Of a stretch of 64,000 nt of DNA, positions 8,973-18,452 are shown piece by piece. The notes beneath the pieces were generated by a model that saw only the letters and a program-made list of their open reading frames with translations, searched no databases and was not told the DNA's origin. The DNA is from JAGLON01 sp041394985 (GTDB lineage: Bacteria > Zixibacteria > MSB-5A5 > GN15 > JAAZOE01): assembly GCA_041394985.1 (NCBI GenBank), contig JAWLBI010000001.1, positions 2,480,001 to 2,544,000 on the forward strand, in the 5' to 3' direction. How positions within the stretch are numbered: the first letter of the stretch is position 1; every line of letters starts with the position of its first letter. A program made the position numbers and the translations under genes.

Positions 8973-9242
8973 GTGCCAACCAGTAAGGACAAAAAGAAAG
9001 AGATTATCGAGCAGCATCGCCTGCACGATAGCGACACCGGTTCGCCCGAAGTGCAAATAGCATTGCTTTCCGAGCGTATCGGTCATCTGACAGGGCATCT
9101 GCAAATGCATAAGAAGGATTATCATTCCCAGCGCGGTCTGCTGAAATTGGTCGGTCAGCGCCGACGCCTTCTTGATTATTTGAAAAAGACCGATATTGAG
9201 GGCTACCGCCAGTTGATCGCGGAACTTGGCCTGAGACGTTAA
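8973..9242 (+). CDS. rpsO: 30S ribosomal protein S15
   Basis: S15 is an early-binding 16S rRNA protein. The 89-residue product is a near-textbook S15, with HDSDTGSPEVQIALLSERI, HLQMHKKDYHSQRGLL and RRRLLDYLKK. The start is a GTG with GGAGTACGTAAC upstream. The rpsO-pnp pair is conserved in order across bacteria. I see no obvious pseudoknot leader like that of Escherichia coli, but I could not fold the region. Confidence 0.98.
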   Translation: MPTSKDKKKEIIEQHRLHDSDTGSPEVQIALLSERIGHLTGHLQMHKKDYHSQRGLLKLVGQRRRLLDYLKKTDIEGYRQLIAELGLRR

Positions 9243-9256
9243 GGAGAAAATAATTG

Positions 9257-11428
9257 ATGGTACATTCCGTAGAGTTAGAGATTGGCGGACGGATATTGAA
9301 GATTGAAACCGGCCGAGTCGCAAAACAGGCCGATGGTGCGGTATTGGTGCAGTATGGTGAATCGGTATTGCTGACGACCGTGTGTGCAGACAGGGAACCT
9401 ATCGATGGAGATTTTTTGCCGCTTTCGGTGGAATATCGCGAACGCTCATATGCGGCCGGGAAAATTCCCGGTGGTTTTTTCAAGCGTGAAGGCAGACCCT
9501 CCGAAAAGGAAACTCTCTCCTGTCGTATTATCGATAGGCCTATTCGGCCTCTGTTCCCGGATGGGTATCGGTTTGAGACGCAAATTATCAACTTTGTGCT
9601 GTCGCACGATAAGGAAAACGACCCCGATGTCATGGGCATTATCGGCGCCGGCGCTTCACTGGCCATCTCCTCGCTGCCTTTTGAAACGACGGTCGCGGGT
9701 GTGCGAGTCGGAAAGATCGATGGTGAATTCATTATCAACCCGACGATTACGCAGTTAGAGGAATGCGATATTTTTATCACCATGGCCGGTACACCTGATT
9801 CCATCAGTATGGTCGAAGGCGGCGCATTCGAGGCCTCGGAAGACGACATGCTTCAGGCGCTGCAGTTCGGTCATGAACACATCAAGAAGATCTGTGCGGC
9901 GATCGATGAACTCCGGGAAAAATGCGGAAAGACAAAGAGAGAGCTTCCGCCGGTTGAGACCAATGATGAACTTATCGGCAAGGTTAATAATCTGCTGGGC
10001 AATCGCATTAAAGAGGTCAATCAGATCAAGGATAAGGCCGAGCGGAGCGATGCCAAGCATGCATTAGGCGATGAAATCGTTGCGGCGTTGAAGGAAGAGT
10101 ATCCGGATGAGAAGAATACGATTAAAAATCACATCCACGATCTCGATAATGCCGAAATGCGCCGGATGATTGTCGAGGATGAACAGCGTCTTGATGGACG
10201 CGCCTTCAATGAGATTCGTCCTATTACATGCGAAGTATCGGTACTTCCGAGAACACACGGTTCAGCACTGTTTACGCGCGGCCAGACGCAGGCGCTCGTG
10301 TGCTGTACGCTGGGCACGAAAGTTGACGAACAGCGCCTGGACGAGTTGGAAGGCGAATCGACCAAGTCGTATATGCTGCATTACAATTTCCCGCCGTTTT
10401 CGGTCGGCGAAGTGCGTCCGATTCGCGGCGTCGGGCGGCGTGAAGTGGGTCATGGCAACCTGGCCGAGCGCGCCATCAATCCGGTCATTCCGGTGGGCGA
10501 CAGATTCCCGTACACGATTCGCATCGTATCCGATATTCTCGAATCGAACGGCTCATCGTCGATGGCGTCGGTTTGCGGCGGTTCGCTGGCCCTGATGGAC
10601 ACTGGTGTGCCGATTAAGGCGCCGGTAGCCGGTATCGCTATGGGACTTATCAAAGAAGGCGAAAAGGTAATCGTCCTGACCGATATTCTCGGTGACGAGG
10701 ATCACTTCGGCGATATGGACTTTAAGGTAACGGGCACGACCGAAGGCGTTACTGCACTGCAGATGGATATCAAGATCAAGGGGCTGGATATCGAGACCAT
10801 GAAGATGGCGCTGGAGCGGGCGAAGGAAGCTCGTTTGTTCATTCTTGGCGAGATGACCAAGGCGATCGATAAGCCTCGTGAGTCGCTCTCCGAATGGGCG
10901 CCGCGCATCATTACGGTTAAGATTAATCCGGAGAAGATCGGTGAGGTCATTGGCCCAGGTGGCAAAGTGATTCGTCAAATCGTCGAAGAGACGGGCGCCA
11001 AAATCGATATCGAAGATGACGGCACGGTATTGATCGCATCGGTCGAGGCTGCTGCCGGTGAGGCGGCTCGCGAGCGAGTGCTGGCGATTGTCGAGGAACC
11101 GGAAGTCGGTAAGGAATACATGGGGACGGTTCGCCGTATTACCGATTTCGGCGCATTTGTCGAGATTATTCCCGGTACCGACGGCTTGGTGCATATTTCG
11201 GAACTGGCCTATGAGCGTGTCAATAAGGTCGAGGATGTCGTCCAAGTCGGTGACAGCATTAAGGTGAAGTGTATCAATATCGACGGCGACGGCAAGGTTC
11301 GCCTGTCGCATAAGGATACGATGGATGCGCCGGAAGGCTGGACGCCTCCGCCGCCGCGCCCGCCTCGGTCTAACAGCGGCCCGCGCAGGGACGGCAATCG
11401 GAATAATAACCGGGGGAGAAGGCGCTAA
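9257..11428 (+). CDS. pnp: Polyribonucleotide nucleotidyltransferase (PNPase)
   Basis: PNPase is a 3'-to-5' phosphorolytic exoribonuclease and part of RNA turnover. Domains appear in the normal order. The first RNase PH core includes ERSYAAGKIPGGFFKREGRP. A helical linker follows, then the second RNase PH core with the catalytic region around GDEDHFGDMDFKVTGT. A KH domain (INPEKIGEVIGPGGKVIRQI) and an S1 domain (GTVRRITDFGAFVEI) come next. A basic Pro/Arg/Asn-rich tail ends the protein. AAGGAG at 9241-9246 serves ATG 9257 or TTG 9254, one codon upstream. The length, about 723 residues, is typical. Confidence 0.98.
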   Translation: MVHSVELEIGGRILKIETGRVAKQADGAVLVQYGESVLLTTVCADREPIDGDFLPLSVEYRERSYAAGKIPGGFFKREGRPSEKETLSCRIIDRPIRPLFPDGYRFETQIINFVLSHDKENDPDVMGIIGAGASLAISSLPFETTVAGVRVGKIDGEFIINPTITQLEECDIFITMAGTPDSISMVEGGAFEASEDDMLQALQFGHEHIKKICAAIDELREKCGKTKRELPPVETNDELIGKVNNLLGNRIKEVNQIKDKAERSDAKHALGDEIVAALKEEYPDEKNTIKNHIHDLDNAEMRRMIVEDEQRLDGRAFNEIRPITCEVSVLPRTHGSALFTRGQTQALVCCTLGTKVDEQRLDELEGESTKSYMLHYNFPPFSVGEVRPIRGVGRREVGHGNLAERAINPVIPVGDRFPYTIRIVSDILESNGSSSMASVCGGSLALMDTGVPIKAPVAGIAMGLIKEGEKVIVLTDILGDEDHFGDMDFKVTGTTEGVTALQMDIKIKGLDIETMKMALERAKEARLFILGEMTKAIDKPRESLSEWAPRIITVKINPEKIGEVIGPGGKVIRQIVEETGAKIDIEDDGTVLIASVEAAAGEAARERVLAIVEEPEVGKEYMGTVRRITDFGAFVEIIPGTDGLVHISELAYERVNKVEDVVQVGDSIKVKCINIDGDGKVRLSHKDTMDAPEGWTPPPPRPPRSNSGPRRDGNRNNNRGRRR

Positions 11429-11431
11429 CTG

Positions 11432-12703
11432 TTGAAACAAAACGGCTTTTCCAAAACAGTATTGAATAACGGCATGAGGGTGATATCAGAGCGTATCCCC
11501 TCTGTCCGTTCTATTTCAATCGGTATCTGGGTGCACGTCGGGTCGCGAGATGAAGAAGATTTCAATAACGGCATCTCGCACTTTATCGAACACCTGCATT
11601 TCAAGGGGACGAAGAAACGCAGCGCATTACAGATCGCCAGAGAGCTCGAAGCTCGCGGCGGCGTCATCAATGCGTTTACGTCGCGCGAACATACCTGTTA
11701 TTATGCGCGCATTCTCAATAAACATCTGCCGATAGCGATGGAAATTCTCGGCGATATCCTCAATGAATCCAAATTCGCTCCGAATGATATTCGCAAGGAG
11801 AAAACGGTTATCGTTGAGGAGATCAAAGACATTGCCGATGCTCCGGGCGATTATGTCCATGATATTTTTGCCGAGAGTGTCTGGCCGTCGCATCCGCTGG
11901 GTAAACCGATTCTCGGTCAGGCGAAGATCATTTCGGAGATGCCCCGGGCACAAATCCTGAAGTATCTGCGCAAACATTATCATGCGGGTAATATCGTTGT
12001 CGCGGCGGCCGGTGATGTGTCACATCAAAAGCTGGTTGAGTTGGTCAAGCGATATTTCAAATGGGCTGAGAATAAAGAGCGCAAAGTAGAATCGATACCC
12101 TCGAGTCATGGATTCAAGCTTAAGTCACAGCGGAACGGAACGAAGCAGAGTCATGTCTGTATCGGGTTTCCCAGCATCAGTTTCGAGGATGATGGTCGCT
12201 ATGGCATATTGGCGGTAAATAATGTGTTATCCGGCGGTATGGCCTCGCGACTGTTCCAGAATATTCGCGAGAAAAACGGGTACTGCTATACGATATACAG
12301 CTATCAGGAATTTTTCCGCGATACTGGAATATTCTGCGTGTATTTCGGCACGGATAAGAAACAGGTCGTTAAGGCATCCGACCTGGTGCTGAAGGAGTTG
12401 CGGCGCCTGAAAGATAAACTCCTGACTAAGTCGGAAATGGTTGACGTCAAGGATCAGCTCAAGGGGAATCTCATGCTGTCGCTCGAATCGACGACGAATC
12501 GCATGAACCGAATCGCCCGCCAGGAGTTGATGCTCGATGAATATATTGATCTCGATGAAACGAGTCGCCATATCGATAAATTGACGGCGCAGGATATCTG
12601 CGAGGTCGCCAATCGGATATTCGATATCGATCAACTCACTTGTGTAACATTGGGGCCGAACAAGAAGGCGGATTTGGAAAAAATCGCCTGGAACAAGTTG
12701 TAA
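11432..12703 (+). CDS. M16 family zinc metallopeptidase (processing-peptidase-like)
   Basis: The protein is a single M16B-type unit of 423 residues. The inverted zinc motif HFIEHLHFKGT (HxxEH, about residues 50-54) is present, and the distal Glu lies in KTVIVEEIKD. FTSREHTCYYARIL and the C-terminal half with GGMASRLFQNIREKNGYCY match the YmxG/PqqL-like bacterial peptidases. These enzymes act on unfolded or short peptides, and the exact substrate is unknown. The TTG start has a GGGGGAGA site upstream and lies three bases after pnp, the same order as in Firmicutes (pnp-ymxG). No signal peptide is visible, so it is probably cytoplasmic. Confidence 0.93.
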   Translation: MKQNGFSKTVLNNGMRVISERIPSVRSISIGIWVHVGSRDEEDFNNGISHFIEHLHFKGTKKRSALQIARELEARGGVINAFTSREHTCYYARILNKHLPIAMEILGDILNESKFAPNDIRKEKTVIVEEIKDIADAPGDYVHDIFAESVWPSHPLGKPILGQAKIISEMPRAQILKYLRKHYHAGNIVVAAAGDVSHQKLVELVKRYFKWAENKERKVESIPSSHGFKLKSQRNGTKQSHVCIGFPSISFEDDGRYGILAVNNVLSGGMASRLFQNIREKNGYCYTIYSYQEFFRDTGIFCVYFGTDKKQVVKASDLVLKELRRLKDKLLTKSEMVDVKDQLKGNLMLSLESTTNRMNRIARQELMLDEYIDLDETSRHIDKLTAQDICEVANRIFDIDQLTCVTLGPNKKADLEKIAWNKL

Positions 12704-12704
12704 C

Positions 12705-13463
12705 ATGTTCGGTGCGGCTCGCATACTTGCGTTTCACCAGACATCGAAGAAATACTATCCCGGCATTAACAACATAAAGCCGGGATATTTTTTTGTGATG
12801 CTCGATGTATTACGGGAGTCCGGGTTTTCGTTCTGGAATGGAGAAGAGGGTGACGCCGTCGGTGATACGGCGCTTGTCCTGACTTTCGATGACGGGTATG
12901 CGGATAATGTCGAAGTGCTGTTGCGTTTGCGTGAGATCCATGTTACACCAATCGTCTTTGTGCCGACTGATTTTATCGGAAAGATTAATTCGTGGGAATA
13001 TTCAACTCGGATATTTCCTGCTCGGCATATGGACAAGTCTCAAATTCGGGAATTACGTGAGGCCGGTGTTTTATTCGGGACGCACGGAAAATCGCACAGG
13101 GCCTTGCCGTTGATGAAAAAGGAAACACTCGTCGATGAATTGCGGAGCTCCCGGAGTATTATCGAGGACATTGCCGGCAGAGAGTGCACACTGCTCAGTT
13201 ACCCCTTTGGGAGGCATGACCGCAGGGTGAATCTTGAGGCGCTTGAAATCGGTTACAAGGCCGGACTGGCGCTCGATAGACCGTGTCGCGATTCCGGAGA
13301 GACCGATGATTTTGTTCTGTTCCGCAAACCGGTTTATTCGATTGACGATTATTATTCTTTGCGCGATAAATTGCTCATCGATTCGGGCCGCGACCGCCGT
13401 AAAAACGATATAATTAATACGCTGGCGGGCGGGACGATTATTACCGGCGGACGTATTAAATAA
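12705..13463 (+). CDS. Polysaccharide deacetylase (NodB-fold) family protein
   Basis: This 252-residue protein has the carbohydrate esterase 4 core. The metal- and catalytic-site motif is LTFDDGYADN (near residue 63), followed by FGTHGKSHRAL (the H-S/T-x3-H metal motif) and LLSYPFGRHD. Family members remove acetyl groups from peptidoglycan, chitin-like or surface polysaccharides. It has no signal peptide or membrane segment, so the substrate may be a cytoplasmic glycan precursor. Alternatively the true start may be elsewhere. It begins one base after the M16 peptidase stop and is likely the last gene of the long operon, since a separate promoter follows. Confidence 0.87.
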   Translation: MFGAARILAFHQTSKKYYPGINNIKPGYFFVMLDVLRESGFSFWNGEEGDAVGDTALVLTFDDGYADNVEVLLRLREIHVTPIVFVPTDFIGKINSWEYSTRIFPARHMDKSQIRELREAGVLFGTHGKSHRALPLMKKETLVDELRSSRSIIEDIAGRECTLLSYPFGRHDRRVNLEALEIGYKAGLALDRPCRDSGETDDFVLFRKPVYSIDDYYSLRDKLLIDSGRDRRKNDIINTLAGGTIITGGRIK

Positions 13464-13485
13464 TCGTTTGCGATACCGAAAAAAC

Positions 13486-13514
13486 TTGATATACTCGGTT
13501 GAAATGCCTATTAT
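13486..13514 (+). promoter_or_regulatory. Sigma70-type promoter for asnS-leuS
   Basis: TTGATA (13486-13491) and TATTAT (13509-13514) are spaced by 17 bases, and each is one mismatch from consensus. The predicted start, near 13521, leaves a short leader before the GGAGGAG ribosome-binding site (13531-13537) and the asnS ATG at 13545. The box spacing matches that of the tRNA-Leu promoter at 36669-36697. Confidence 0.6.
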
Positions 13515-13544
13515 GCAAAATTTGAAATTCGGAGGAGTACAGGC

Positions 13545-14840
13545 ATGACAGATACAACCATTTCCCGGCTGAAGGACCATGTGGGCGAAGAAGTACGTTT
13601 ATCGGGGTGGCTGTATAATAAGCGCTCCAGCGGGAAGATCAAATTCTTATTGGTTCGTGACGGTACGGGGATTGTTCAGTGCGTCATGGTCAAGGCGGAA
13701 TTGCCGGAAGAGGTCTTTGCGGTCTATGGTCAACTGACACAGGAAAGCTCGCTGTATCTCACCGGTATCGTGCGCGAGGAGCCTCGGTCGCCGGGCGGTT
13801 TTGAGATGACGGTGACGAATGTTGAGCCGGTCCAGATTGCCGAAGAGTACCCGATTACGAAAAAGGAACACGGCGTCGAATTCCTGCACAATAACCGGCA
13901 CCTGTGGCTGCGCTCCTCACGGCAGTATGCCATTATGAAAATCCGCGACCAGGTCATCTGGGCCATTCGCGAGTTTTTCAAGAAGAGAGACTTCATCCTG
14001 ATGGACTCCCCGATTCTGACCGGATCAATCGGCGAAGAGGCCGGGACGCTGTTTGCGACCGAGTATTTCAAGTTGGGGAATGCCTACTTGGCGCAGACCG
14101 GGCAGTTGTACCTCGAGGCCTGCTGCATGTCGCACCGCAATGTCTTTTGTTTCGGTCCGACATTCCGGGCGGAAAAATCCTTGACCCGCCGGCATCTGAC
14201 TGAATTCTGGATGATCGAGGCCGAGATGGCATTCTGCGATACGGTCGGCAATATGAAAAACCAGGAAGAAATGGTGACCTATGTCGTCAAGTCGGTCCTG
14301 GCCAATTGCCGCGAAGAGCTGGAGAAGCTGGAGCGGGATATTTCGAAATTAAAGTGCATCGATGTACCGTTCCCGCGGTTGGATTACGGCGATGCGATTA
14401 AGATTATACAGGAAAAAGGCTCGAAGGCTCAGTGGGGTGATGACTTGGGCGCCGAAGACGAGACGATTCTGTCGGAAATGTACGATCGGCCCGTGTTTAT
14501 CATGAATTACCCGAAGAAGGCGAAGGCCTTTTATATGAAAGAAAACCCGGCGAATCCCGACACGGTGTTGTGCTCGGATTTGCTGGCTACGGAGGGAGTC
14601 GGCGAGATTATCGGCGGTTCTCAGCGTGAAGATAATTATGACAAGCTGGTGGCTCGAATCAGAGAGGAAAAACTGCCGGAAGAGGCGTATGCATGGTATC
14701 TCGACTTGCGAAAGTATGGATCCGTGCCTCATTCCGGCTACGGTCTTGGCATTGAGCGGACTGTAGGCTGGATAGCCGGGATTCATCATATCCGCGAGGT
14801 TATCCCGTTCCCGCGATTAATGACAAGACTGTATCCGTAA
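13545..14840 (+). CDS. asnS: Asparaginyl-tRNA synthetase
   Basis: This class II synthetase charges tRNA-Asn. An N-terminal OB-fold anticodon-binding domain (about 1-105, GEEVRLSGWLYNKRSSGKI) precedes the catalytic core. Motif 2 reads FGPTFRAEKSLTRRHLTEFW and motif 3 reads GYGLGIERTVGWIAG. Length 431 and the HHIREVIPFPR ending favour AsnRS over AspRS, which is longer and carries a bacterial insertion. A strong GGAGGAG ribosome-binding site precedes the ATG. It is probably co-transcribed with leuS, 18 bases downstream. Confidence 0.94.
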   Translation: MTDTTISRLKDHVGEEVRLSGWLYNKRSSGKIKFLLVRDGTGIVQCVMVKAELPEEVFAVYGQLTQESSLYLTGIVREEPRSPGGFEMTVTNVEPVQIAEEYPITKKEHGVEFLHNNRHLWLRSSRQYAIMKIRDQVIWAIREFFKKRDFILMDSPILTGSIGEEAGTLFATEYFKLGNAYLAQTGQLYLEACCMSHRNVFCFGPTFRAEKSLTRRHLTEFWMIEAEMAFCDTVGNMKNQEEMVTYVVKSVLANCREELEKLERDISKLKCIDVPFPRLDYGDAIKIIQEKGSKAQWGDDLGAEDETILSEMYDRPVFIMNYPKKAKAFYMKENPANPDTVLCSDLLATEGVGEIIGGSQREDNYDKLVARIREEKLPEEAYAWYLDLRKYGSVPHSGYGLGIERTVGWIAGIHHIREVIPFPRLMTRLYP

Positions 14841-14858
14841 TCTGATTGGAGGCCATCA

Positions 14859-17348
14859 ATGGCAAATCAAGGCGACGAGAAGAAAATCGTTTACGATTTT
14901 AGGTCGATAGAAGAAAAGTGGCGCAAGCGCTGGGATGAATCCCGGATATTTCAGGCGCCGGAAAAACCCGATAAAAAATTCTACCTGTTGGTGATGTTTG
15001 CCTATCCGTCCGGCGACATTCACATGGGGCATTTCCGTAATTATACGCTGGGCGATGCGGTCGCCCGTTTCAAGATGATGAACGGCTATGACGTGCTGCA
15101 TCCGTTCGGATGGGACGCCTTCGGTCTGCCGGCCGAGAATGCGGCGATCAAGCGGGGATTGCATCCGAACGAGTGGACGCTCAAGAACATCCAAGTATCA
15201 AGGGATACTTTAAAGAAAGTCGGTATCTCGTTTGACTGGAACAGGGAAATCGCCTCGTGCCTGCCCGATTATTATCGCTGGTCGCAGTGGATTTTCCTGC
15301 GCATGTTCGAAAAAGGGCTGGCCTATCGCAAGCAGGCGAAGGTCAATTGGTGTCCGACATGCAATACCGTTCTGGCCAATGAACAGGTGATCAACGGTTT
15401 GTGCGAGCGGGACGACAGCCCGGTCGAACAGCGCGAACTGGAACAGTGGTTCTTGAAAATTACCGACTATGCCGAGCGGTTGAATAACTCATTGGATACG
15501 ATGGACGGCTGGCCGGATTCTATTCGCGCAATTCAGAAGGAATGGATCGGCCGCAGCGAAGGTTGTGAAATCGTCTTTAAAATAGATGGTAGCGGGGAAG
15601 ACCTGCCGATTTTCACGACGCGGCCCGATACCGTGTACGGTGTGACATTTATGTCGATTGCGCCGGAAGCGGAAATTTTGGGCAAGCTGAGCATTCCGGA
15701 TGAGTACAAAGCCGCAGTCGATGAATATATCGAAAAGGCGAAGCGGAAAACCGAGGTCGAGCGGGCGGCGGGCGAGGATAAAGACGGCGTCTTTACCGGA
15801 TGCTATGCCATCAATCCGTTCGACGGGTCAAAGATTCAGCTGTGGGTAGCCGATTATGTCCTGGCCGGGTATGGGACCGGTGTTGTGATGGCCGTACCGG
15901 CGCATGATCAGCGCGATTTTGAATTCGCCCGGAAATATGATATCCCGATAAAAGTCGTTATAAAGACCAAAGACGGCGTTGTTCTGAATTCCGATAAGAT
16001 GACCGAGGCGTACACCGAATACGGTGAAATGGTTAATTCGGGAGAGTTCGACGGCACGCCGGGTAACAAGGCGATACCTGAGACGATCAAATATACCGAG
16101 AAAAAAGGCATCGGAAAGGCGCAGATCAATTATCGCCTGCGGGATTGGCTGATCTCTCGGCAACGGTATTGGGGTACGCCGATACCGGTCATTCACTGCC
16201 CGAAATGCGGAGCGGTACCGGTTCCGGATAAGGATTTACCGGTGATTCTGCCGGAGGTCGAGAACTATCTGCCCAAGGGGCGCTCGCCTCTGGCCGATGT
16301 GCCCGAGTTCATCAATGTCTCCTGTCCGACATGCGGGGGAGACGCGAAGCGGGATGCCGATACCATGGATACGTTTATCTGTTCATCGTGGTATTTCCTG
16401 CGCTATCTGGATCCGAGGAATGAATCCGAAGTCTTCAGTAAGGATGCGGCCAAGGCATGGCTGCCGATTGACCAATATATCGGCGGCGCCGAGCATGCTG
16501 TGGGGCATCTGATTTACTTCAGATTTTTCACGAAATTCCTGAAAGATATCGGCCTGTTAGATGTCGAAGAACCAGCGGCGAGGTTATATAACCACGGCAT
16601 GGTCAATGATGAAAAAGGCCATAAGATGTCCAAAACGCGCGGAAATGTCGTGTCGCCGATCGGTCTCATTGAGAATTACGGCGGAGATATCGCTCGCATG
16701 GCGATGTTTTTCAAGGCGCCGCCGAATGTCCCGATCGACTGGACCGACGATTTGGTCATCAATATGGCGAAATTCGTCGGGAATAAGTTCTTCCCGTTAG
16801 TCAATAATTATGATAGTGATACGAAGGTTGATTTAAAGTATTACTTTAATAAAGACGAATTGACGATCGATGAATTTCGCATGTATGTGCGGCTGAATCA
16901 GACGATTAAGCAGATCACGCATGACGTCGAATTGTTCCAGTTCAATACGGTTATCGCGGCTCTGATGAAGTTCCTGAATGAGTTCAAGCCCGAGCAATTG
17001 AATCAGAATTTGGTCAACTACAGTGTCTTGAAGCTAATCCAGTTGATCGCGCCAGTGGCGCCGTGTCTGGCTGAAGAAATGTGGGAAAGCTGCGGCCAGG
17101 GATATTCGGTGTTTCAGACTGATTGGCCGGTATTTGACCCCGATGCAATCGTAGCGGATACGATAACTGTGGCGGTACAAGTCAACGGTAAGCTCCGGGG
17201 CGAAATCGAGGTCGATTCCGAGGCTGATCAGGAGACGATATTGACCGAGGCCAAGTCGAATGACAAGGTCAAGACACACCTCGAGGGCAAGAGTATCGTC
17301 AAAGAGATCTATATTAAAGGTCGGTTGGTGAACCTGGTTGTGAAATAA
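14859..17348 (+). CDS. leuS: Leucyl-tRNA synthetase
   Basis: This class I synthetase charges tRNA-Leu. The 829-residue chain has the HIGH-type motif in PSGDIHMGHFRNY (near 45-57) and the zinc-type CPTCNTV. The CP1 editing domain includes FTTRPDTVYGVTFM and the catalytic Asp region GTGVVMAVPAHDQRD. A second CPKC...CPTC zinc cluster lies at about 448-500, and HKMSKTRGN is the KMSKS loop. The anticodon-binding and C-terminal domains follow. The cognate tRNA-Leu(CAA) is encoded at 36717-36800 in this window. A hairpin follows at 17401-17426. Confidence 0.98.
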   Translation: MANQGDEKKIVYDFRSIEEKWRKRWDESRIFQAPEKPDKKFYLLVMFAYPSGDIHMGHFRNYTLGDAVARFKMMNGYDVLHPFGWDAFGLPAENAAIKRGLHPNEWTLKNIQVSRDTLKKVGISFDWNREIASCLPDYYRWSQWIFLRMFEKGLAYRKQAKVNWCPTCNTVLANEQVINGLCERDDSPVEQRELEQWFLKITDYAERLNNSLDTMDGWPDSIRAIQKEWIGRSEGCEIVFKIDGSGEDLPIFTTRPDTVYGVTFMSIAPEAEILGKLSIPDEYKAAVDEYIEKAKRKTEVERAAGEDKDGVFTGCYAINPFDGSKIQLWVADYVLAGYGTGVVMAVPAHDQRDFEFARKYDIPIKVVIKTKDGVVLNSDKMTEAYTEYGEMVNSGEFDGTPGNKAIPETIKYTEKKGIGKAQINYRLRDWLISRQRYWGTPIPVIHCPKCGAVPVPDKDLPVILPEVENYLPKGRSPLADVPEFINVSCPTCGGDAKRDADTMDTFICSSWYFLRYLDPRNESEVFSKDAAKAWLPIDQYIGGAEHAVGHLIYFRFFTKFLKDIGLLDVEEPAARLYNHGMVNDEKGHKMSKTRGNVVSPIGLIENYGGDIARMAMFFKAPPNVPIDWTDDLVINMAKFVGNKFFPLVNNYDSDTKVDLKYYFNKDELTIDEFRMYVRLNQTIKQITHDVELFQFNTVIAALMKFLNEFKPEQLNQNLVNYSVLKLIQLIAPVAPCLAEEMWESCGQGYSVFQTDWPVFDPDAIVADTITVAVQVNGKLRGEIEVDSEADQETILTEAKSNDKVKTHLEGKSIVKEIYIKGRLVNLVVK

Positions 17349-17400
17349 AGACAGGATAGTCGCTTCGTTTTAGTACAGTAAATAGAAGCAATCAATAGAG

Positions 17401-17426
17401 AGGCCCGGTTCTTTCCAATCGGGCCT
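17401..17426 (+). terminator. Probable terminator after leuS
   Basis: A perfect seven-base stem AGGCCCG (17401-17407) pairs with CGGGCCT (17420-17426) around a 12-base loop, followed by TATTGTT. The T-tract is short, so efficiency is uncertain. Confidence 0.6.
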
Positions 17427-17486
17427 TATTGTTGAGAATAGTCTTAGTAGACATAATATATCTTATGAGACACGGTAAGTAAAAAG

Positions 17487-17519
17487 CAATAGACTGAAGC
17501 ATTGCGCTTAAGTCTATTG
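17487..17519 (-). terminator. Terminator for the minus-strand hydrolase gene
   Basis: CAATAGACT (17487-17495) pairs with AGTCTATTG (17511-17519), with a further inner AAGC/GCTT pairing. Read on the minus strand, the stem is followed by CTTTTT (17481-17486). It lies ten bases beyond the hydrolase stop codon. Confidence 0.65.
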
Positions 17520-17528
17520 TCTTCAATA

Positions 17529-18449
17529 TTAGTGCGATTCTTGCCCGGATTTAATGTCATCCAGGACTTCCTGCAGGTCTTTGTTGAACTCATCGACCAG
17601 GGTCATATGACCGAAATGCAGTGCGCTGTCTTGTACAATTACTTCAAGTTTCGGTACTGCGCCTCGGACATTATCCAGTTGGGCCGTATTCGACGGAGAA
17701 TTAATCAAGTACAACGGCAGATTGACTTCCTTCAAATCATTGATGACCTGGTCGCTGTAGGCATAGTTGATTATACCGAGCATGGATTCGGCGCCCACAG
17801 TCGGGTCTCCCCCGCTCATATCTTCGATAATCCATTGCCTGAGGCTGGAGTCGGCTTTGGGGCCGATAATGGATCCCACGAAGGCTTTGGTTGTTTCCGA
17901 AAACTGAGTGCGCAGTGCACCGATATAGCCTTCTATATTTCCGGCCGGGATGGGAATGCCGAAGCGATCGAATGTGTCGACGCCGACGAGAGCCACGACT
18001 TTGCCCGGTAATTGCTTGGCGGCGGTTGTGATGACACTGCCACCCATCGAGTGCCCGATCAGGACGACATTGGTGAGACCGAGTTTATTGACAACCGTGG
18101 CAACATCGGTGCCATAGGCGACCATTGAGTATTCTCCCCGACCTAGAGCCGACTGGCCGTGGCCGGCCAGATCGATAGTAACCACTTTGTAAGTCCTGGA
18201 GAAAACCGGTGCCTGATTGCGCCAGTATGACCGGTCACAGCTCCAGCAATGAATGAACACGAGCGTCAGATCGCTGTTTTTGGGGCCATTGACCTCGTAA
18301 ACGATATTTACGCCGTCAGCGGATGACACGCTATCAACGAGCGCGACCATTTCGCTGTCTTTGTGATTGTTAGCCTGTTCACAAGAGAGTAATAGTGTCA
18401 GGCTGATTGACAGAACTGCCAATAGTGTAATCGTACATGCCTTGCGCAT
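17529..18449 (-). CDS. Alpha/beta hydrolase, predicted lipoprotein
   Basis: The N-terminus MRKACTITLLAVLSISLTLLLSC is a lipoprotein signal with the acylated Cys at residue 23. The rest is an alpha/beta hydrolase fold. It shows the oxyanion strand FIHCWSCDRSYW, the DLAGHGQS loop, the nucleophile elbow GHSMGG near residue 128, and a late His in HFGHMTL that can complete the triad. The substrate cannot be told; esters or peptides are typical for the family. It begins three bases after the pabB stop on the same strand, so it could be co-transcribed with pabAB despite the unrelated function. A terminator follows at 17487-17519. Confidence 0.87.
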   Translation of the reverse strand: MRKACTITLLAVLSISLTLLLSCEQANNHKDSEMVALVDSVSSADGVNIVYEVNGPKNSDLTLVFIHCWSCDRSYWRNQAPVFSRTYKVVTIDLAGHGQSALGRGEYSMVAYGTDVATVVNKLGLTNVVLIGHSMGGSVITTAAKQLPGKVVALVGVDTFDRFGIPIPAGNIEGYIGALRTQFSETTKAFVGSIIGPKADSSLRQWIIEDMSGGDPTVGAESMLGIINYAYSDQVINDLKEVNLPLYLINSPSNTAQLDNVRGAVPKLEVIVQDSALHFGHMTLVDEFNKDLQEVLDDIKSGQESH

Positions 18450-18452
18450 AGA